64,000 nt of DNA from Thermodesulfobacteriota bacterium (lineage in GTDB: Bacteria; Desulfobacterota; Syntrophorhabdia; Syntrophorhabdales; JANXAF01), in contig JANXAF010000002.1 of assembly GCA_025062045.1 (NCBI GenBank), positions 132,765 to 196,764 on the forward strand, written 5' to 3'. Under the pieces are notes generated by a model. That model ran no database searches. It saw nothing but the letters and a program-made list of their open reading frames with translations, and was not told where the DNA came from. Both the position numbers and the translations under genes were made by a program. This document shows, in pieces, positions 10,093-19,434 of the stretch (positions within the stretch are counted from its first letter, which is position 1; each line of letters begins with the position of its first letter).

Positions 10093-10122
10093 ATTTTACC
10101 TTATTTTGGAAAAAAATGACAA
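10093..10122 (-). promoter_or_regulatory. Putative promoter abutting cysE start
   Basis: On the minus strand TTGTCA (10117-10122) and TAAAAT (10093-10098) are 18 bases apart. The -10 box ends 7 bases before the cysE ATG, so transcription would begin at the start codon. Confidence 0.5.
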
Positions 10123-10160
10123 AACTAAAGGCCAAAATAGCCTATAAGTGATAAGAAGTA

Positions 10161-10190
10161 TTGATAGAAAAAACCCAAAGTAAGTAAAAT
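10161..10190 (+). promoter_or_regulatory. Putative promoter abutting tolC-like start
   Basis: TTGATA (10161-10166) and TAAAAT (10185-10190) are 18 bases apart. The -10 box ends 8 bases before the ATG at 10199 and no Shine-Dalgarno sequence is present. It is divergent from the cysE promoter in the same 113-bp intergenic region. Confidence 0.5.
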
Positions 10191-10198
10191 TTAGATCC

Positions 10199-11479
10199 AT
10201 GGATCGTCTGAAGTTAATCAAGTTGTCAGCCGTCTTTTTACTTCTTGTGATCTGTCCTTCAAATGTCCGAGCTATAACTCTTGAGGAGAGCATAAAAAGG
10301 GGTCTTTCCGTTTCTTATTCAGTAAAAGAGCAGGAAGAGCTTACAAAGAAGGCGAAATTCACTTACCTTTCCACCATAGACCCGTATCTTCCGCGATTCG
10401 ACCTCGAAAGTTCATACTCTAGGGTTTTTTCGCCTGTAAAATCTCTAGATACGGTTAATTTTGATTTTCAAAGGGACACTTATCGATTCGGAGGGGTGAT
10501 TTCTTATCGGATCTTTGATGGCGGGGAAAGGTATGCAAGAAGAAGGGGCGCCTATTTTACTTATGAGAAAAGTATCGAGGAATCGAAAAGGGTACGACAA
10601 GATGTGGCCTTCAACATAAAGAAACATTTTTACGAAGCTCTTGGAAAGAAAGAAATTTTGCAATTGAAAAAGGAATCACTGAATATAGCTCAGAGAATAT
10701 TCGACCTCACAAAGGCAAGATACGAAGTAGGTGTGGCAAGGAAAAGTGATGTGCTTCAGGCAAAATTTAGAATGGAATCCCTAGCGATAGAGTACGAAAA
10801 CGCACAGATGGAGTATAGAAAGGCTCTTTTGGCGTTAAAATCGATTCTCCTAGCGAAGGAGGAAGAAATTTTAGAAGTTGAAGGGACTTTGGAGAAGCCT
10901 GCGATTAAGTTTCAAAAGGAAGAACTCTTAAAAAGGGCTCTCTCCTCTAGACCGGAATTACTGGCACAGGAAAAAGAGCTAAAAAAGTTAGAAATGGTCC
11001 ATAAAGAGAGGAAGGCCGTTTGGTATCCAAAGATCGATGCGGATGTGCAACATTCAAGGCATGATTCAACATTTTTTCCCCAGCGTCGGTCTGATCAATT
11101 CTTCTTATCTTTGAATTTGCCCATATTCGATGGTGTGGGAAGGTATTACACGTTAAAGAGCGTGGAAAAGGAGATTGCCTCCGCTTACGCGAATCTTTTG
11201 GAGAAGCGAAGGTTGGCAGAACTTGAAACGCTCGAGACCCTCTACGATTACGAAATGTCGGTAAAAAATGTGGAACTCCATGAAAAACTGGTTCAGGAAG
11301 CGGCAGCCAGCTTCGAACAATCCTTAGGAGAATACAGGGTTGGCAAAAGCGATATTCTAAGTGTTCTTAATAGCGAAAAAGACTTAACCCACGCAAAGGA
11401 AAAGTATATAATTTCTCTCGTCCAGGCAAATATCGCCCTCTCCCTTTTGGAAAAGGTCGCTTATCTCAAAGAATATTAG
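10199..11479 (+). CDS. TolC-family outer membrane efflux protein
   Basis: A 426-residue outer membrane channel subunit. A signal peptide (about residues 1-25, ending VRA) precedes two repeats of the outer membrane efflux domain. These are long helices with the ARYEVGVARKSDVLQAKF and EYRVGKSDILSVLNSEKDL segments, which are the repeat signatures. It is the first gene of an operon with a periplasmic adaptor, an ABC ATPase and two MacB-type permeases, so it is expected to be the exit duct for that ABC pump (inference). The ATG at 10199 is kept because the signal peptide starts there. Confidence 0.9.
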   Translation: MDRLKLIKLSAVFLLLVICPSNVRAITLEESIKRGLSVSYSVKEQEELTKKAKFTYLSTIDPYLPRFDLESSYSRVFSPVKSLDTVNFDFQRDTYRFGGVISYRIFDGGERYARRRGAYFTYEKSIEESKRVRQDVAFNIKKHFYEALGKKEILQLKKESLNIAQRIFDLTKARYEVGVARKSDVLQAKFRMESLAIEYENAQMEYRKALLALKSILLAKEEEILEVEGTLEKPAIKFQKEELLKRALSSRPELLAQEKELKKLEMVHKERKAVWYPKIDADVQHSRHDSTFFPQRRSDQFFLSLNLPIFDGVGRYYTLKSVEKEIASAYANLLEKRRLAELETLETLYDYEMSVKNVELHEKLVQEAAASFEQSLGEYRVGKSDILSVLNSEKDLTHAKEKYIISLVQANIALSLLEKVAYLKEY

Positions 11480-11489
11480 AGGCTCTTCA

Positions 11490-12632
11490 ATGAAAATAAG
11501 ACTAGTCGTCATACTCCTTTTGGTCCTTGTGGGTGCGGGCCTTACGGCCTATTATACCACAGCGAAGAGGGCTGAAAAATCGAAAAATTTTGAGGAAGAG
11601 GCCCAAATCAGGAGAGGAAAGATCATTCACTTCACTGAACAGACAGGGATCATCAAAGCTCAAGTTGGGGCAATAGTTAAAGTGGGAACAAGGGCTACAG
11701 GAGAGATAGTTGAGCTTCCATTTCAGGTTGGAGATTACGTTCCTAAAGGGGCCTTAATTGCCCGTATAGACGACAGGGAAATCCAGGCAAATAAAAGAGA
11801 GCTTGAGGCTCAAATAGAAGAGCAGAAAAAGGACATAGAGGCAAAACTTGCTAATTATCTATACTGCGAAAAGAACTACGAGAGGGAGCTTGTCCTTCTT
11901 TCCCATGATTTAACAACCAAGGACAGTGTTGACAGGGCAAAAAAAGAGCTTGATATGGCAAAGGCCCAACTAGAACTTTCCAAGGCAAAACTTAAAGGCC
12001 TTGAGGAAAAACTTAAAGCTTTGGAGGTGAGACTTAGTTACTACTCCATATACTCGCCAATCTCCGGTTATGTGGCCGAGATTACAACCCAGAAGGGAGA
12101 GACCGTTGTGACTGGTCTTTCGGCCGTCAATCTGATAACGATCATAGATACGAGAAAGTTAGAAATGTGGATATACGTGGACGAAACAGACATTGGAAGG
12201 ACAAAACCAGGAATGAGGGTTGAATATTGGGTCGATGCCCATAAAGACAAGAAGTTTAGGGGAAAAATTTCAACGATTTACCCCCAACCTCAGGTTATGC
12301 AAAACATAGTCTATTATCTGGCAATAGTTAAAATTGATCCGGAATATGCAAAATTTTTAAGGCCTGAGATGACTACCCACGTAAGGATTATAATAGAAGA
12401 AAAAGAGAACGTAGTTTTGTGCCCAAATGAGGCGATTAGATTTGAGGACGGAAAGTATGTGGTATATGTGAAGAAAATGGGCGGCATTGAAAAAAGACCG
12501 GTAGTATTGGGTATCAGAGACGAAAGGCATACAGAAATTTTATCTGGTCTCGAAGAAGGCGAGATCGTCCTTCTTACGCCCAAAAAGCAGGCCCCTCATT
12601 CTAAGCTAGGCGTAAAAAAACCTGGCCGATGA
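11490..12632 (+). CDS. Periplasmic adaptor (HlyD/MacA-like membrane fusion protein)
   Basis: A 380-residue protein anchored by an N-terminal transmembrane helix (about residues 4-22). The first half of a lipoyl domain, a coiled-coil hairpin (about residues 100-175), the second lipoyl half (YSPISGYVAEI) and beta-barrel domains follow. This is the order in MacA-type adaptors that link an ABC transporter to TolC. It lies 10 bases after the TolC-like gene and overlaps the ATPase gene by 4 bases. The cargo is unknown. Confidence 0.9.
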   Translation: MKIRLVVILLLVLVGAGLTAYYTTAKRAEKSKNFEEEAQIRRGKIIHFTEQTGIIKAQVGAIVKVGTRATGEIVELPFQVGDYVPKGALIARIDDREIQANKRELEAQIEEQKKDIEAKLANYLYCEKNYERELVLLSHDLTTKDSVDRAKKELDMAKAQLELSKAKLKGLEEKLKALEVRLSYYSIYSPISGYVAEITTQKGETVVTGLSAVNLITIIDTRKLEMWIYVDETDIGRTKPGMRVEYWVDAHKDKKFRGKISTIYPQPQVMQNIVYYLAIVKIDPEYAKFLRPEMTTHVRIIIEEKENVVLCPNEAIRFEDGKYVVYVKKMGGIEKRPVVLGIRDERHTEILSGLEEGEIVLLTPKKQAPHSKLGVKKPGR

Positions 12633-13303
12633 TAAAATTAAGGAACGTCAAAAAGAGCTACTTTTTAGGTGATCGGGAGATAACCGTTCTTAAAGGGATC
12701 GATCTTGAGATTGAAAAGGGAGAGTTCGCAATCGTCATGGGTGTCTCCGGTTCCGGAAAGACAACGCTCCTAAACATTATAGGGCTTTTGGACAAAAAAA
12801 CCGATGGTGAATACTATTTTATGGGTGAAAACATAGATGGACTCTCTGACGAAAAACTGGCTCGACTTAGAAATAGACACATAGGTTTCGTATTTCAGCA
12901 GTTCTTCCTTTTACCATACCTCACGGCACTGGAGAATGTACTCATTCCCATAATATACTCGGACAAGAAGATAAAAAACCCTAGAGAAAAAGCAAGGGAG
13001 CTTCTTGAAAAATTTGGCCTCAAAGACAGGATGAATAGTAAGCCTGGCCAACTGTCAGGTGGGGAGCAACAGAGAGTGGCAATTGCGAGAGCTCTTATTA
13101 ATGATCCCGACCTTATCCTCGCGGACGAACCAACTGGCGCCCTCGATTCTAAAACTGGAACGGAGATAATGGAGTTGTTTAAAATGCTAAACAAAGAGGG
13201 AAAGACTGTCATATGTGTGACCCATGACCCGAATGTGAAAAGCTTTGGCAGAAGGGTTTTAAAAATAGCGGATGGAGTTATAACCGAGGATGTTAAAGCT
13301 TAA
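12629..13303 (+). CDS. ABC transporter ATPase (MacB/LolD type)
   Basis: A 224-residue nucleotide-binding subunit with Walker A GVSGSGKTT, Q-loop FVFQQFFLLP, signature LSGGEQQRV, Walker B LILADEPTGALD and the switch histidine in CVTHDP. The LDSKTG segment and the length place it in the LolD/MacB ATPase subgroup. These power mechanotransmission rather than substrate transport through the membrane. It overlaps its neighbours by 4 and 14 bases and so lies within a coupled operon. Confidence 0.93.
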   Translation: MIKLRNVKKSYFLGDREITVLKGIDLEIEKGEFAIVMGVSGSGKTTLLNIIGLLDKKTDGEYYFMGENIDGLSDEKLARLRNRHIGFVFQQFFLLPYLTALENVLIPIIYSDKKIKNPREKARELLEKFGLKDRMNSKPGQLSGGEQQRVAIARALINDPDLILADEPTGALDSKTGTEIMELFKMLNKEGKTVICVTHDPNVKSFGRRVLKIADGVITEDVKA

Positions 13304-14495
13304 AGAGTATCTAAGGGAGACATTTAAGATCCTTTATTTCTATAAACTCAGGGTCCTGTTTTCATTTTCCGGAGTTGCTCTCGGGATACTCTCAATAAGT
13401 ATAATAGTTACGACGATAGAGGGTGCAAATAAAAAGGCTAAAGACATCTTTGAGTCCCTGGGTCCCGATTCGATCATGGTTTTTAGCGGAAGCGAAAGAC
13501 AGAGGCAGGCAAGGATACGGGTCAACACACTTACCCACGATGATGCGGAAGCTATAGGGCGGATAGCTGGTATTTACCACATTGTGAAGGTTCTCGGTGT
13601 TAGAGCTCAGACGGTAAAGCATAAGGACAAAAAATGGCAGACACTTGTAGTTGGAGCCACACCAAACTATTTTTCCTCGTTCTCCTGGAACTTTCGTATG
13701 GGTGGTCCCTTTGACGACGAGGACGAGAAAAAAAGTGAGGCGGTTTGTGTTCTAGGTTGGAAAGTGTATAGAGAGCTCTTTGAGATGGAAGATCCCGTAG
13801 GAAAATGGATTATCATTGGACGGCTACCTGTAAAAGTCATTGGCGTCCTCGAGGAAAGAGGTGGTACGGTGGGTGGTCCCCACATAGACGACAGAATCAT
13901 ACTCCCCTTATCGACCGTAATGGAGAGACTTTCCAATGAGAGAAAGTATCTCTCCTTCATAAGGCTTAAGACTTTGAGAGATCCAGAAGAGACAATGGAA
14001 GATATAAAGAAAGTTTTGAGGAGAAACCATGGTATTCTTGAGGGACAGGAAGACGATTTCACAATAAGGAGCGCTAAGGACATCTATGATTTTGTAAGTG
14101 TCATATCTGGGTCACTCTTTCTTTTTTTAGGCACTGCCTCATGCATAGCATTGATTGTGAGCGGATTTGTTTTGGCAAACCTCTTTTATCTTACTATTGA
14201 CGAGAGGAGAAAGGACATAGGCATACGGAGAACTTATGGTGCCTCAAGAAGAGGTATACTCATTTCTTTTCTCTTCGAGTCCATAACTATAACACTTATC
14301 GGAGGAATTGTAGGGGTCAGTTTAAGCTTTCTTTTAGGTGGCACGTTCGAAAGGTTTTTCAATATTCCTATGGTCTTTACCCATAAAGTGATCCTTTTCG
14401 CGGTCTTATTCAGTTTTTTGACCGGCCTTATCTCAGGGATTAGACCTGCTATGAAAGCAAGTAGAATCGAGCCCATAGAGGCGATAAGATCGTAA
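13290..14495 (+). CDS. MacB/FtsX-type ABC permease (first of two)
   Basis: A 401-residue permease with one N-terminal transmembrane helix, a large periplasmic MacB-PCD domain (about residues 50-255) and three C-terminal helices of the FtsX fold. Family marks are the conserved RRKDIGIRRTYGASRRGI loop and the C-terminal GIRPAMKASRIEPIEAIR. In E. coli MacB the ATPase and permease are fused; here they are separate. The next gene is a paralogue, so the pump is probably a heterodimer. Confidence 0.9.
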   Translation: MLKLKEYLRETFKILYFYKLRVLFSFSGVALGILSISIIVTTIEGANKKAKDIFESLGPDSIMVFSGSERQRQARIRVNTLTHDDAEAIGRIAGIYHIVKVLGVRAQTVKHKDKKWQTLVVGATPNYFSSFSWNFRMGGPFDDEDEKKSEAVCVLGWKVYRELFEMEDPVGKWIIIGRLPVKVIGVLEERGGTVGGPHIDDRIILPLSTVMERLSNERKYLSFIRLKTLRDPEETMEDIKKVLRRNHGILEGQEDDFTIRSAKDIYDFVSVISGSLFLFLGTASCIALIVSGFVLANLFYLTIDERRKDIGIRRTYGASRRGILISFLFESITITLIGGIVGVSLSFLLGGTFERFFNIPMVFTHKVILFAVLFSFLTGLISGIRPAMKASRIEPIEAIRS

Positions 14496-14501
14496 TCTTA
14501 G

Positions 14502-15725
14502 ATGGTGGATCTTTTAATTTTTCACTTAAAGATAGCCCTGAGAAACCTTCTAATTCATAAAAAGAGAATGGTTCTTTCCCTTTTGGGAATCCTTTTTGCT
14601 GTGATGAGCCTAGTAGCTTTTGGAAACATAAGTGAAGGACTTAAAGCAAAGCTTGAGATGGAAATTTCGAGGTTTGGCGAAAATCTCATCATCTTAAGAT
14701 CGGGCATCTTTCATGTGGCTGGGAGGACATCTGCCCAGTTCAGCGAAGCAAGAACTCTAAAAATGAAGGATATAAAAAGCATAAAAGAGTCTTTAGTGGA
14801 AATCGAAGAAGTTGTTCCATTTTTCGATAGTTCGTACCCTTTGCGGTTCGGCGAAAAGAAAGTAACAGCCCTAATTGTTGGTGCAGAAAATGGTGTTTTT
14901 AACCTGAGAAATGTGGAGATCTTTGAGGGAAGGATATTTACAGATAAAGAGGAAGAGGATCTAGAAAGGGTTGCGGTTGTGGGGTTCAAGGTCTACGAGA
15001 ATCTCTTTGCACCTTTCTCCCCGATAGGTAAATACCTTCTCATCTATAGGGTGCCGACTGAAATAATTGGTGTGATGAGCGAGAAAGGTTCTGATCTTTT
15101 CGGGCAGGATCAAGATCTCGTAGTCTATATGCCCCTCAAAACATTTATGCGGAGGTACAGCAATGTGGACTATGTGAAGGGAGCCTATATAAAGGTGAAG
15201 GAAGGGGTTCCACTATCTGACGTAAAACAAAAGATAAGGAGTTTTTTGCGTTCTGTAAGAAAGATGAAGCCTGAGGAAAAGGACGATTTCTCAATATTTA
15301 CAGTGGAAGACATTTTGAAGACAAAAGAAGAGGGAACAAGGCTTGTGTCAATTCTTACCGTCATCTCATCAATCATATCCTTTCTCATAGGTGGGTTAGG
15401 GATATTTGCTATAATGTTACTCTCCGTTACAGAGCGAAGAGTAGAAATTGGAATAAGAAGAGCATTCGGATCGAGTAAGAAAGACACAATTTTTCAGTTT
15501 CTTGGAGAATCGACTGTCGTTTCCCTTATCGGGGGTATAAGTGGTGTACTTTTCGGTTTTGCAGCGACGATCATAGTTGACGCCATAGGGGACTTCCCTT
15601 TCAAAGTTTCGGTAAAGAATTTAATTCTTGCCCTTTCGGTATGTGTTTTTGTGGGAATCATTGCAGGGATCTATCCTGCTATGAGAGCAACCACATATGA
15701 GCCGACAGAGGTCCTCTCCTCTTAG
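14502..15725 (+). CDS. MacB/FtsX-type ABC permease (second of two)
   Basis: A 407-residue paralogue of the preceding permease with the same topology: one helix, a periplasmic domain, three helices. It has the RRVEIGIRRAFGSSKKDT coupling loop and the GIYPAMRATTYEPTEVLSS end. It begins 6 bases after its neighbour and is the last gene of the five-gene efflux operon. Its 3' end overlaps the convergent gene at 15722-16180 by 4 bases, so there is no room for a terminator hairpin. Confidence 0.9.
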   Translation: MVDLLIFHLKIALRNLLIHKKRMVLSLLGILFAVMSLVAFGNISEGLKAKLEMEISRFGENLIILRSGIFHVAGRTSAQFSEARTLKMKDIKSIKESLVEIEEVVPFFDSSYPLRFGEKKVTALIVGAENGVFNLRNVEIFEGRIFTDKEEEDLERVAVVGFKVYENLFAPFSPIGKYLLIYRVPTEIIGVMSEKGSDLFGQDQDLVVYMPLKTFMRRYSNVDYVKGAYIKVKEGVPLSDVKQKIRSFLRSVRKMKPEEKDDFSIFTVEDILKTKEEGTRLVSILTVISSIISFLIGGLGIFAIMLLSVTERRVEIGIRRAFGSSKKDTIFQFLGESTVVSLIGGISGVLFGFAATIIVDAIGDFPFKVSVKNLILALSVCVFVGIIAGIYPAMRATTYEPTEVLSS

Positions 15726-16180
15726 TCTAGCTCTCTTAGCGCTCTTTCTGCGAGGTCTCTAAGGATAGAAGATTGGGAAGACTGACTTATAGCTTCAAGA
15801 TCTTTCTTTGCCTCTTTCTTTTCCTGCCTCATCTCCTTTATCCGAGCGAGGTAAAATCTTGCGATGTCTGATAAAGTCCCCTCTTTTTCTTTAGCGATCT
15901 TTAGAAAGATCTTTTCCGCCTGAGAAAGATAAGACTCATTTCCGGTCAATATTGACTGCCGAAAAAGAACGGCCGCTTTTGAAAGCTCGTACTGTAACTC
16001 GTTCTCCCTTTTTTTTTCGTGCCAGGCGTAAAGGATAAAAAGGCAGATTATTAAAACGACACTAGAAGAAAGGATAATAACAAGCCTTAGGTGTGTTCTT
16101 ATGTAAGTTTGGAACCAATTTACAGCTTTTATGAAAAAGTCAGGTTCCTTTATTTCCTTTTTGATTCTTTTTTTTCGCAC
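15722..16180 (-). CDS. Membrane-anchored TPR-like protein (YfgM-like)
   Basis: A 152-residue protein with a basic cytoplasmic N-terminus, one transmembrane helix (about residues 34-52) and a helical tail. The tail has TPR-like pairs, such as SDIARFYLARIKEMRQEKKEAKKDL, and resembles the YfgM/tetratricopeptide family that works with the periplasmic secretion chaperones. The match is by shape and a few motif residues only. The GTG start lies 7 bases after a promoter-like -10 box and has no Shine-Dalgarno sequence. Confidence 0.65.
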   Translation of the reverse strand: MRKKRIKKEIKEPDFFIKAVNWFQTYIRTHLRLVIILSSSVVLIICLFILYAWHEKKRENELQYELSKAAVLFRQSILTGNESYLSQAEKIFLKIAKEKEGTLSDIARFYLARIKEMRQEKKEAKKDLEAISQSSQSSILRDLAERALRELD

Positions 16181-16187
16181 GGTCTCT

Positions 16188-16217
16188 ATTTGAGCATAAG
16201 TTCGAAGAGACTGTCAA
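16188..16217 (-). promoter_or_regulatory. Putative promoter abutting start of 15722-16180
   Basis: On the minus strand TTGACA (16212-16217, a perfect -35 box) and TCAAAT (16188-16193) are 18 bases apart. The -10 box ends 7 bases before the GTG. Confidence 0.45.
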
Positions 16218-16238
16218 TGGTATTAGGCAGTGAAGAAA

Positions 16239-16685
16239 TCAAAAGAGCGGTTTAGAGATCGTAAAAATCAGCACGTTTCTCGAAGCATCCCTTCTGTACT
16301 CAACGTTCTTTATCAGTTTCTTTATAAGTCTTACCGATTCATCCCTCTTCCTTCCTTCTTCGGCTGGGTATGGTTCGATATCCGAAAGAAGCATGTTGTA
16401 AGGCCTGCCGTAATCTGTTATGATCACAATGAGAAAGCCAGCGTCTGTTACTGAACATTCAACTGATATCTCGCCACCCTTATTTTGATATGCGTTTTCT
16501 GCTATGTTTTTCATTGCCAGATAGCTCGCATTTCTTATCTCTTCTATTCTAGAGTCTTCAAAACCGGCCTCCCAGGCGTGGGCACAGATGAAATCAGTAA
16601 GTGTAAGTAAGGAACCTTCGTCAGTACCTAAAGTGATCTCTCGTCCTGGAATACCTTCGCTCCAAAATGGATTCTTCTTTTCCAT
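16239..16685 (-). CDS. Anti-sigma-factor-like histidine-kinase-type ATPase (SpoIIAB/RsbW family)
   Basis: About 148 residues from the chosen start. The fold is the GHKL ATPase of serine-kinase anti-sigma factors. The N-box is MKNIAENAYQ, the G1-like motif is ITDYGRP and a VRLIKKLI helix follows. The ATG at 16685 is preceded by an AGGGA-type site. The upstream ATG at 16703 is possible, and the frame also opens from 16796, but that would run into selB, which is divergent. The family binds or phosphorylates anti-sigma antagonists. No partner sigma factor or antagonist is adjacent, so its target is unknown. Confidence 0.7.
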   Translation of the reverse strand: MEKKNPFWSEGIPGREITLGTDEGSLLTLTDFICAHAWEAGFEDSRIEEIRNASYLAMKNIAENAYQNKGGEISVECSVTDAGFLIVIITDYGRPYNMLLSDIEPYPAEEGRKRDESVRLIKKLIKNVEYRRDASRNVLIFTISKPLF

Positions 16686-16716
16686 AGTAATTATCCCTAA
16701 CATGGCATAAACGGAT

Positions 16717-16745
16717 TTGCAAATACCTAAGAATCCCTGTAAATT
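16717..16745 (+). promoter_or_regulatory. Putative promoter abutting selB start
   Basis: TTGCAA (16717-16722) and TAAATT (16740-16745) are 17 bases apart. The -10 box ends 9 bases before the GTG at 16755, and no ribosome-binding site lies between. Confidence 0.45.
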
Positions 16746-16754
16746 TATCTTGCC

Positions 16755-18659
16755 GTGAAAAGGATCGTAATCGGTACAGCTGGTCATGTGGATCATGGAA
16801 AGACTGCCCTAATTAAAGCTTTGACAGGAATAGATTGTGATCGGCTTAAGGTCGAAAAGGAAAGAGGAATAACGACCGAACTCGGTTTTGCCTACTATAA
16901 AGGGGGAGAGGATCTCCTTTTAGGAATCGTTGATGTCCCAGGACATGAAAGATTCGTAAGGCACATGGTTTCCGGAGCTTGGGGAATAGATATGGTTCTT
17001 CTCGTTGTTGCAGCCGATGAGGGTGTGATGCCTCAGACGAAAGAACATGTGGATATATGTGAACTTTTAGGGTTAAAAAAGGCTATCGTAGCCGTAACAA
17101 AGATAGACCTCGTAGATGAGGAGATGCTTGAATTAGTGATAGAGGATGTAAAGGATTTTTTGAAGGGAAGACCATTCGAAAAGGCGCCAATAATACCGGT
17201 ATCTTCAGTTACTGGACAGAATATTTCTCTTCTTAAAAGTACTATAATGGAAGTTGCCAAAGACGTGCCTGAAAAGTCTAAAGAAGGCATTTTTCGGCTT
17301 CCCGTTGACAGAGTCTTTTCAGTGAAAGGGCACGGTACTGTTGTAACTGGAACTTGCATTTCCGGAAGCGTAAAAGTGGGGGAGCAAGTAGAGATTTACC
17401 CTATCCATAGATACGCGAAAGTGCGATCGATTCAAGCATACTATGAGGAAAGGCAGAAAGCGTTTGCCGGGGAAAGGGTCGCCTTAAATCTTCAAGGTAT
17501 TGACAAAGAAGAACTGGAAAGGGGTGTGGTAATCGGCGAGCCAGGCCGTCTAATCCCTAGTATAAGAGTGGATGTTTCGCTTAAGTTACTCGACCTTCCG
17601 ATAAAACCGATAAAGAGCGATACGATCTTACGGTTTCACATAGGCACTGCTCAGAGGGAGGCAAGACTTATCATCCTAGAAAAAGACGAGATAAGGCCGG
17701 GTGAAGAGCTTTTCTGCCAGTTCGTTTTTTTGGAACCGATTGTGGCAATGCCTAAAGACAACTTTATCATAAGGGGATCATATTTCCCCTCGCAGACGAT
17801 AGGAGGTGGTGTTATCCTCGATGTAACGGCAAAAAAGCATAAGAGGAAACGCCCAGAGCTAGGCCTGATATACAACGTTTTGAGAAATGGATCCCCGAAA
17901 GACAGGCTCGAATTGTTCGTAAAAGACAGGGATTATGAGGGGTTGTCTCTTGCCGAACTTGAAGCGATCTCCGGACTGAATTCAAAGGAGCTTGAAGAAG
18001 GCATATCAAGCTTGATGGGAGAAGGGAAGGTCCTTGTTATCTCGAGTCATGTGATGCATGAAGAGTTTGTCAGAGCTTATAAGTCAAAACTTATTGAGAT
18101 TCTCCAAGAATTTCACGAACGGAATCCTTTAAAGATAGGGATTTCAAGGGAGGAATTGAAACAGAGATTGCCGAAGGTGAAGGATAGTTTCTTCGTTTTC
18201 GTTTTAGATGCTCTGGTAAAGGAAGGACAGTTAGAGATAGAAAAAGACAGAATAAGACACAAACTCAAAAAGCCTGAAGGAATGGATATCGATTCCCTAG
18301 AAAGGGAGATTATTTCCAGGCTCCACAAATACGACCTCTGTGCCCCTTCCATCTCGGAGTTGAACCAGGAACTTAAGCACCCGGAGAACATGCTGAGAGA
18401 CTTCTTAGAGAGGCTCGTGTATGAGGGAAAGGTTGTAAAGCTAAAAAAAGATATGTACATTCACCCGGAAAGTTTAGAAAGATTTAGAACTGCGGTTGTG
18501 AGCTTTCTTAAGGAGAAAGGAGAAGCCTCGCCATCTGAGATAAAGTCAGTTGTGAACATATCGAGAAAGTATCTCATCCCTCTTCTGGAATATCTGGATG
18601 AAGTGAAGATAACGATCAGAAAAGGGGATAAAAGGGTCTTAAGGGAGATAAGCTTTTGA
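16755..18659 (+). CDS. selB: Selenocysteine-specific elongation factor SelB
   Basis: A 634-residue GTPase that delivers selenocysteyl-tRNA to UGA codons marked by a SECIS hairpin. The N-terminal EF-Tu-like G domain has [19 protein letters not shown] and TKIDL. Beta-barrel domains follow, then a C-terminal array of winged helices from about residue 375, which binds SECIS RNA. Length matches the family (about 610-640). The GTG start at 16755 gives the canonical N-terminus [11 protein letters not shown]. selA, selD and the tRNA-Sec gene are not in the window, but the organism should make selenoproteins. Confidence 0.95.
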   Translation: MKRIVIGTAGHVDHGKTALIKALTGIDCDRLKVEKERGITTELGFAYYKGGEDLLLGIVDVPGHERFVRHMVSGAWGIDMVLLVVAADEGVMPQTKEHVDICELLGLKKAIVAVTKIDLVDEEMLELVIEDVKDFLKGRPFEKAPIIPVSSVTGQNISLLKSTIMEVAKDVPEKSKEGIFRLPVDRVFSVKGHGTVVTGTCISGSVKVGEQVEIYPIHRYAKVRSIQAYYEERQKAFAGERVALNLQGIDKEELERGVVIGEPGRLIPSIRVDVSLKLLDLPIKPIKSDTILRFHIGTAQREARLIILEKDEIRPGEELFCQFVFLEPIVAMPKDNFIIRGSYFPSQTIGGGVILDVTAKKHKRKRPELGLIYNVLRNGSPKDRLELFVKDRDYEGLSLAELEAISGLNSKELEEGISSLMGEGKVLVISSHVMHEEFVRAYKSKLIEILQEFHERNPLKIGISREELKQRLPKVKDSFFVFVLDALVKEGQLEIEKDRIRHKLKKPEGMDIDSLEREIISRLHKYDLCAPSISELNQELKHPENMLRDFLERLVYEGKVVKLKKDMYIHPESLERFRTAVVSFLKEKGEASPSEIKSVVNISRKYLIPLLEYLDEVKITIRKGDKRVLREISF

Positions 18660-18734
18660 TGTATAACTTCCAAGGATGGTCATTTTTCCGATCCATGTCT
18701 GGAAACTTAATGGCAAAAGTGTGCCAAAAGAGCT

Positions 18735-19433
18735 ATGACCAAGGACTACTACGAAATTCTTAACGTTTCTAGAAACGCGGACGAGAAAACCATAAAAGAG
18801 GCTTATAGAAAACTCGCCCTTAAATATCATCCTGATAGAAATCAAAACGATCCTAGGGCCTTGGATAAAATGAAAGAGATAAACGAGGCCTACGCTGTCC
18901 TTTCGGACCCGAAAAAGAGAGAAAAGTATGATTTACTGCGGAAAGAGTTTGGAGATCGAGCGTATGACTACTTCAGAAAGGATTATTCGGAGGAGGACAT
19001 ATTTAGAGGCTCGGATATATTCGAGCTTCTAGATGAGATATCGCGTGCTTTTTACGCGGCTGGCTTTAAAAAGAGAGGATTCTTCTATTTCTATACAATT
19101 TTCCAAGTGCCGATTTTTAAGTTTCTTATCCGCAATGTCCCCTGGGGAGATAAATGGTATGACGAGGATTTGAGCGGGACAATCTATATCGATGAGGAAG
19201 ACGCAAGAGTTGGAAACAAAGTCTCCTACTATGACAAAAGGCTCGACAAGCAGTTCATAGTGACGATTCCGCGGAACATAAAAGATGGTCAAGTGATAAG
19301 ATTGAAAGGGGCCTTCGGTGACGGAATATTTTTTCCGAAAAGGGACATATATCTTACAGTCCGGATAAGAAAACCTTTTCTTAAAAGGATCTTCTCAGCC
19401 ATAAAAAAATTCATTAATAAGGTAAGCCCATAG
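18735..19433 (+). CDS. J-domain co-chaperone (short, CbpA/DnaJ-like)
   Basis: A 232-residue protein. The N-terminal J domain (residues about 4-68) includes the HPD motif in [10 protein letters not shown], which stimulates DnaK ATPase. There is no zinc-finger region. A hydrophobic, aromatic-rich middle ([14 protein letters not shown]) and a C-terminal substrate-binding-like beta domain ([29 protein letters not shown]) follow. It is shorter than CbpA because only one C-terminal subdomain is present. It ends one base from the convergent pgsA stop. Confidence 0.85.
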   Translation: MTKDYYEILNVSRNADEKTIKEAYRKLALKYHPDRNQNDPRALDKMKEINEAYAVLSDPKKREKYDLLRKEFGDRAYDYFRKDYSEEDIFRGSDIFELLDEISRAFYAAGFKKRGFFYFYTIFQVPIFKFLIRNVPWGDKWYDEDLSGTIYIDEEDARVGNKVSYYDKRLDKQFIVTIPRNIKDGQVIRLKGAFGDGIFFPKRDIYLTVRIRKPFLKRIFSAIKKFINKVSP

Positions 19434-19434
19434 G

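Noticed and set aside
13667-14083. Antisense open frame of 138 codons inside the first ABC permease
   Set aside because: Ser/Pro-rich composition typical of an antisense shadow; the plus-strand permease is certain.
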